The notes under the pieces were generated by a model. It was not told the origin of the DNA. It was given only the letters and a program-made list of their open reading frames with translations, and did not search any database. Below, piece after piece: positions 11,354 through 13,632 of a stretch of DNA of 13,632 nucleotides (positions are counted from its first letter, which is position 1; each line of letters begins with the position of its first letter). Source of the DNA: Candidatus Colwelliibacteriota bacterium. GTDB taxonomy: Bacteria > Patescibacteriota > Minisyncoccia > UBA6257 > Colwellbacteraceae. The position numbers and the translations under genes are program-made. The DNA lies in NCBI GenBank assembly GCA_014874305.1, contig JACWAO010000018.1, forward strand, positions 1 through 13,632, read 5' to 3'.

Positions 11354-12187
11354 ATGTTGGAGGGGGTTTATGAATTAAGAGGCGAGAGGAGCGGAACCAC
11401 TAGCATTGTAATCGCAGGTGTGCATGGCAATGAAAGATGTGGCGTAGATGCCGTAGATCAAATCATAAAAGATGGTATCAGGATAGAAAGAGGCAGGGTT
11501 TTAATCTGTTACGGCAATCCGCGGGCCGTAAAAGATAATAAGCGTTTTACAGAAGCTAACCTGAACAGAATGTTTAAAAAAGACGACCTTCTCTCAAAGA
11601 AAGAGAGGGAAAGTTATGAATATTCTAGAGCGCAATTCTTAAAAACTTATCTTAACCAAGCGGAAGCCCTTTTAGATATACATGCTAGCAATACCCCGGA
11701 CAGTAAGCCATTTGTTATTTCTGAAGAAAACGGCAGGGAAATAACAAAGTATTTACCAGCCAGTATTGTCGTATCCGGATTTGATCAAGTCCAACCAGGA
11801 GGTGCCGATTATTATATGAACAGTATCGGTAAAGTAGGGATTACGCTGGAGTGTGGTTTCTTTAACGATCCCCAATCTACCGAAGTGGCGAGAGAGGGCG
11901 TGTTTTCTTTCTTAAAAGCTCGTGGCCATATTTCAAACGACTTAAATCCGACGTCGGCGCAATCTCATATATACACATACTTTCTATACGTAACAAAGAC
12001 TGATAAATTTACCTTATCAAAACCATTTGGTGATTTTGAAGAAGTAATTAAGGGGCAGGTGATAGGACTAGATGGCGACAAAGAGGCGCGGGCCGATAGA
12101 AATGGCGTTATTCTTTTTGCCAGAAACAGAACGAGTGTTGGCGAGGAGGCTTTTTTGCTTGGAGAAAAGGAAACAGCCTTGCGTTAA
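11354..12187 (+). CDS. succinylglutamate desuccinylase/aspartoacylase-family enzyme
   Basis: The 277-aa protein belongs to the AstE/ASPA branch of the M14 zinc carboxypeptidase fold, which cleaves N-acyl amide bonds of small amino-acid derivatives. Zinc ligands are visible: His24 and Glu27 in AGVHGNE and His110 in LLDIHAS. YGNPRAV (53-59) and EANLNRMF (67-74) match the substrate-binding stretch, and Glu166 in ITLECGF is the expected catalytic base. A beta-rich C-terminal segment (about 205-275) follows, as in relatives. No signal peptide is present. The start is leaderless. Codon use is more AT-rich than hisS. The stop TAA forms part of the loop of a terminator-like hairpin. The substrate cannot be told from sequence; no arginine-degradation genes are nearby, so AstE itself is unlikely. 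Confidence 0.85.
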   Translation: MLEGVYELRGERSGTTSIVIAGVHGNERCGVDAVDQIIKDGIRIERGRVLICYGNPRAVKDNKRFTEANLNRMFKKDDLLSKKERESYEYSRAQFLKTYLNQAEALLDIHASNTPDSKPFVISEENGREITKYLPASIVVSGFDQVQPGGADYYMNSIGKVGITLECGFFNDPQSTEVAREGVFSFLKARGHISNDLNPTSAQSHIYTYFLYVTKTDKFTLSKPFGDFEEVIKGQVIGLDGDKEARADRNGVILFARNRTSVGEEAFLLGEKETALR

Positions 12188-12200
12188 GCACGCAAGGCTG
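12174..12200. terminator. hairpin between convergent genes, stop codon in loop
   Basis: CAGCCTTGCGT (12174-12184) pairs perfectly with ACGCAAGGCTG (12190-12200). The 5-nt loop TAAGC begins with the TAA stop of the M14 gene. No clean T-run follows on either strand. It probably ends or protects the transcripts of both convergent genes. Confidence 0.55.
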
Positions 12201-12206
12201 AAGATT

Positions 12207-12872
12207 CTACTGTGAGATGAGGAGCTCATCTAAGCCGTCTAGCTTACGGCCGAGGACGACCCTGCCATCATCTCCTGGGTAGTTTACTAATATCCTGTAG
12301 CCCAACTTTTCGGTGTACCACAGGAAGGTTTGAGACGGTTCCGGGTATTGCCGCGTCCTAACCACTCCAACGGTTAGGTTCTGAGAAAGAAAATCGCATA
12401 GACGACGAAGAACCATCGCTTTTGCTATTTTCTTTCCACGATGGGAAGCAGCAACGCCGACCTCGTCTTGGTAGGCGATTAATCCGTTCGTCCCAAGGTT
12501 GGAGTTGAGTGAAATCCCGAGTTTCTCTTCAAGGTCGGGAACCGTTATCGGATATCCCCAACAGAAGCCAACAACAATGTCTCCGCTTACCGCTAGCCAG
12601 CATGAGGACTTTGGGGTGATCTCGTGATAAATGTCTGCCACGACTTGATCCCTTGGCCAGAAATCTACAAGCGGTTCATCGCAGTGCCGGAATTTTGTTG
12701 CCGCTAGCAATCCACTGTCTCTAGTTCCCCAAAACTTCTGACATCGCTGGCACTTAAGCCACTCGTTCCAAGGTTCATCCGCGAACACACCGCGATAACA
12801 TTCGACTAGTTTTGCTGTGAGCAGCGAGTCGTTGCTGTCCGGAGAGTAACGGATCAACGAGACCTTATCCAT
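12207..12872 (-). CDS. GNAT acetyltransferase with Cys-rich insertion
   Basis: The 221-aa protein has the acetyl-CoA-binding motif A of GCN5-related N-acetyltransferases: YQDEVGVAASHRGKKIAKAM at about 134-153, in which HRGKKIAKA matches the R/Q-x-x-G-x-G/A phosphate-binding loop. The preceding strand IVVGFCWGYP and C-terminal FLWYTEKLGYRIL (motif B) also fit. Residues 41-64 hold CQRC and, 19 residues on, HC (Cys41, Cys44, His63, Cys64), which could bind one zinc; this is outside the core GNAT fold. The start ATG 12872 has an upstream GAGAGG. It is convergent with the M14 gene, 19 bases away. The acceptor substrate is unknown. Confidence 0.8.
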   Translation of the reverse strand: MDKVSLIRYSPDSNDSLLTAKLVECYRGVFADEPWNEWLKCQRCQKFWGTRDSGLLAATKFRHCDEPLVDFWPRDQVVADIYHEITPKSSCWLAVSGDIVVGFCWGYPITVPDLEEKLGISLNSNLGTNGLIAYQDEVGVAASHRGKKIAKAMVLRRLCDFLSQNLTVGVVRTRQYPEPSQTFLWYTEKLGYRILVNYPGDDGRVVLGRKLDGLDELLISQ

Positions 12873-13190
12873 TTCTATTTTCCTCTCTCTGTGACCGAAA
12901 AAAATCTTAGCTGGAAACCTGGACTATGAGGAGCTGTCTAGCCTTAAATCATGAGATACGGATGTCAGCCGAGACCGTGTGGGGCGCGCCCAGTACTTCT
13001 ACCACCTCTTTGCGTATTCAGATTTACAAAGAACATCCCTTCTTATCTTCTAAGAAGGGATTGAGTGTAGTTAAGTGATTTAACGAGAACCACAACCAAT
13101 CTCTTCCAGGAAGAGATTGATATGGTGGTTGCAAAATAGGCAAATAACGCTTTTATACATTATGTTTATAGTGGCACTATATACGAAACT
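12873..13190. other. 318-base gene-free region with tandem hairpins
   Basis: No convincing ORF is present. A 10-base palindrome GGGCGCGCCC lies at 12982-12991. Three hairpins follow: ATCCCTTCTTA/TAAGAAGGGAT (13035-13061), GTTAA/TTAAC (13070-13084), and CAATCTCTT/AAGAGATTG (13097-13119) nested in AACCAC/GTGGTT (13088-13130). None has a T-run. The AT-rich end, 13150-13190, contains -10-like boxes and a 7-bp dyad TATAGTG-G-CACTATA (13167-13181) that could be an operator. It could be a structured RNA or intergenic debris. Confidence 0.4.
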
Positions 13191-13346
13191 TTAACCGAGC
13201 GCAAGTTTTATAGCCTTTTTAACTGCTTCTTGAGGCGTTTTGGCTCTAACTACTTTAAGCCTTTTTCGGTTATCGATATACGTCCCCGCTAATTTATCCG
13301 CCCATCCACCTGTTTTGATAATAGCAATTATTGGAATGGCATGACC
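13191..13346 (-). pseudogene. C-terminal fragment of a SLOG (TIGR00725-like) protein
   Basis: On the minus strand, 13346 down to TAA 13193-13191 reads HAIPIIAIIKTGGWADKLAG, then TYIDNRKRLKVVRAKTPQEA and VKKAIKLALG. This resembles the last third of TIGR00725/LOG-like Rossmann proteins, where a TGG-ADKLAG-Y block and an A-PEEAV helix end the protein. The GGxGT nucleotide-binding region that should precede it is missing; the frame continues a little (to about 13379) and meets a stop at 13395-13397, with no start codon. Beyond the break the sequence is instead the opposite-strand C-terminal copy of the 4651 protein. It is a truncated remnant, and is not close to the SLOG gene at 9132. Confidence 0.6.
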
Positions 13347-13356
13347 CGTATCTGTA

Positions 13357-13578
13357 CCTCTACCAAACAACCTAGAACTCCCGAGAGTTGGACTCTACGG
13401 GGAAAAAACCAACACCTTCGTCTCCTTCGGAGAGGAAACGAAATACTCCGGTGACGTGATAAAGACAATCTTGAATCCCGAGAACGGAGCGGCCTATCTC
13501 GAGGATGTTCCATCCGGGCTGGTGAACAAAGTCGAAGTCAGTGCACAAGTTCACATACATATGGCACTCCTCGGGTAG
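13357..13578 (+). pseudogene. C-terminal fragment of a second 4651-type protein
   Basis: The plus frame ending at TAG 13576-13578 reads LELPRVGLYGEKTNTFVS, then FGEETKYSGDVIKTIL, then YLEDVPSGLVNKVEV. It aligns without gaps for about 60 residues to residues about 755-815 of the 827-aa protein (LPRLGLYDETNNIFVS, YLEDVTSGLANKVEV), at roughly 60% identity by eye. It lacks the signal peptide, coiled coil and CuAO-like domain. The frame meets a stop at 13342-13344 and has no start codon with a ribosome-binding site. Many third-position changes with few frame-disrupting ones imply it diverged as a functional paralogue before truncation. An 8-bp hairpin, CACTCCTC/GAGGAGTG (13565-13589), spans its stop codon. 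Confidence 0.7.
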
Positions 13579-13589
13579 ATTGAGGAGTG

Positions 13590-13632
13590 ATGAGGATATT
13601 CAATAAGTTAAGGGGAACGAGAGGTATTGTTA
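13590..13632 (+). CDS. possible start of a gene running off the window
   Basis: ATG 13590 opens MRIFNKLRGTRGIV and stays open to the window edge. GAGGAG (13582-13587) lies only two bases upstream and is inside a hairpin with CACTCCTC (13565-13572), so initiation would be weak or regulated. Only 14 codons are visible, so this is a guess. Confidence 0.25.
   Translation, partial: MRIFNKLRGTRGIV

Noticed and set aside
13328..13560. Two minus-strand frames of 61-62 aa
   Set aside because: They are antisense shadows of the 827-aa C-terminal copy, which has clear homology on the plus strand.

Overview
The window looks like chromosome of a Candidate Phyla Radiation (Patescibacteria) bacterium. This is an inference from style rather than a marker match. 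Genes are small and dense, with many lineage-restricted proteins. Stops are TAG, TAA and TGA as in code 11. Several genes start directly behind an extended -10 box with no Shine-Dalgarno sequence, while others carry very strong Shine-Dalgarno sequences. No rRNA, tRNA, CRISPR array or transposase was seen.

Layout. 3-758: a 5'-truncated DUF2268-type zinc protease. 759-1529: a promoter, a 57-aa gene with a perfect Shine-Dalgarno sequence and its own terminator, then a 109-aa unknown gene. 1570-2899: what looks like the N-terminal remnant of a class II aminoacyl-tRNA-synthetase-like gene running straight into an MccF-like S66 carboxypeptidase. 2886-3236 (minus): an orphan HisRS-like catalytic-core fragment, convergent with the S66 gene.

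3283-8661 is the most distinctive part. Three small membrane-anchored paralogues (3283, 3866 and 7782/7906) share a CX7C pair followed by an APF/APT-type, barrel-sandwich-like fold signature. They flank an 827-aa secreted coiled-coil protein with a Pro/Asn/Gln-rich linker and a copper-amine-oxidase-N-like domain (4651-7134), and a 171-aa unknown protein (7163-7678). I read this as one envelope cassette of unknown function. The third paralogue appears to carry a one-base frameshift in its N-terminal region.

8662-9131 is a gene-poor stretch with one questionable 65-aa ORF and several hairpins, including terminators on both strands. 9132-11243: a SLOG/LOG-like nucleotide-binding protein and a full-length HisRS in one operon. 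11354-12187: an aspartoacylase/succinylglutamate-desuccinylase-like M14 enzyme, starting leaderless. 12207-12872 (minus): a GNAT acetyltransferase with a Cys-rich insertion. 12873-13190 has no gene but holds tandem strong hairpins. 13191-13578 is a scar: the C-terminus of a second SLOG-type gene (minus) abuts the C-terminus of a diverged second copy of the 4651 protein (plus).

How the parts fit: the cassette has the topology of a surface assembly (three single-pass anchored ectodomains plus one large exported coiled-coil protein). The rest is housekeeping translation (HisRS), peptide or nucleotide detoxification (S66, GNAT, M14) and debris from recombination.
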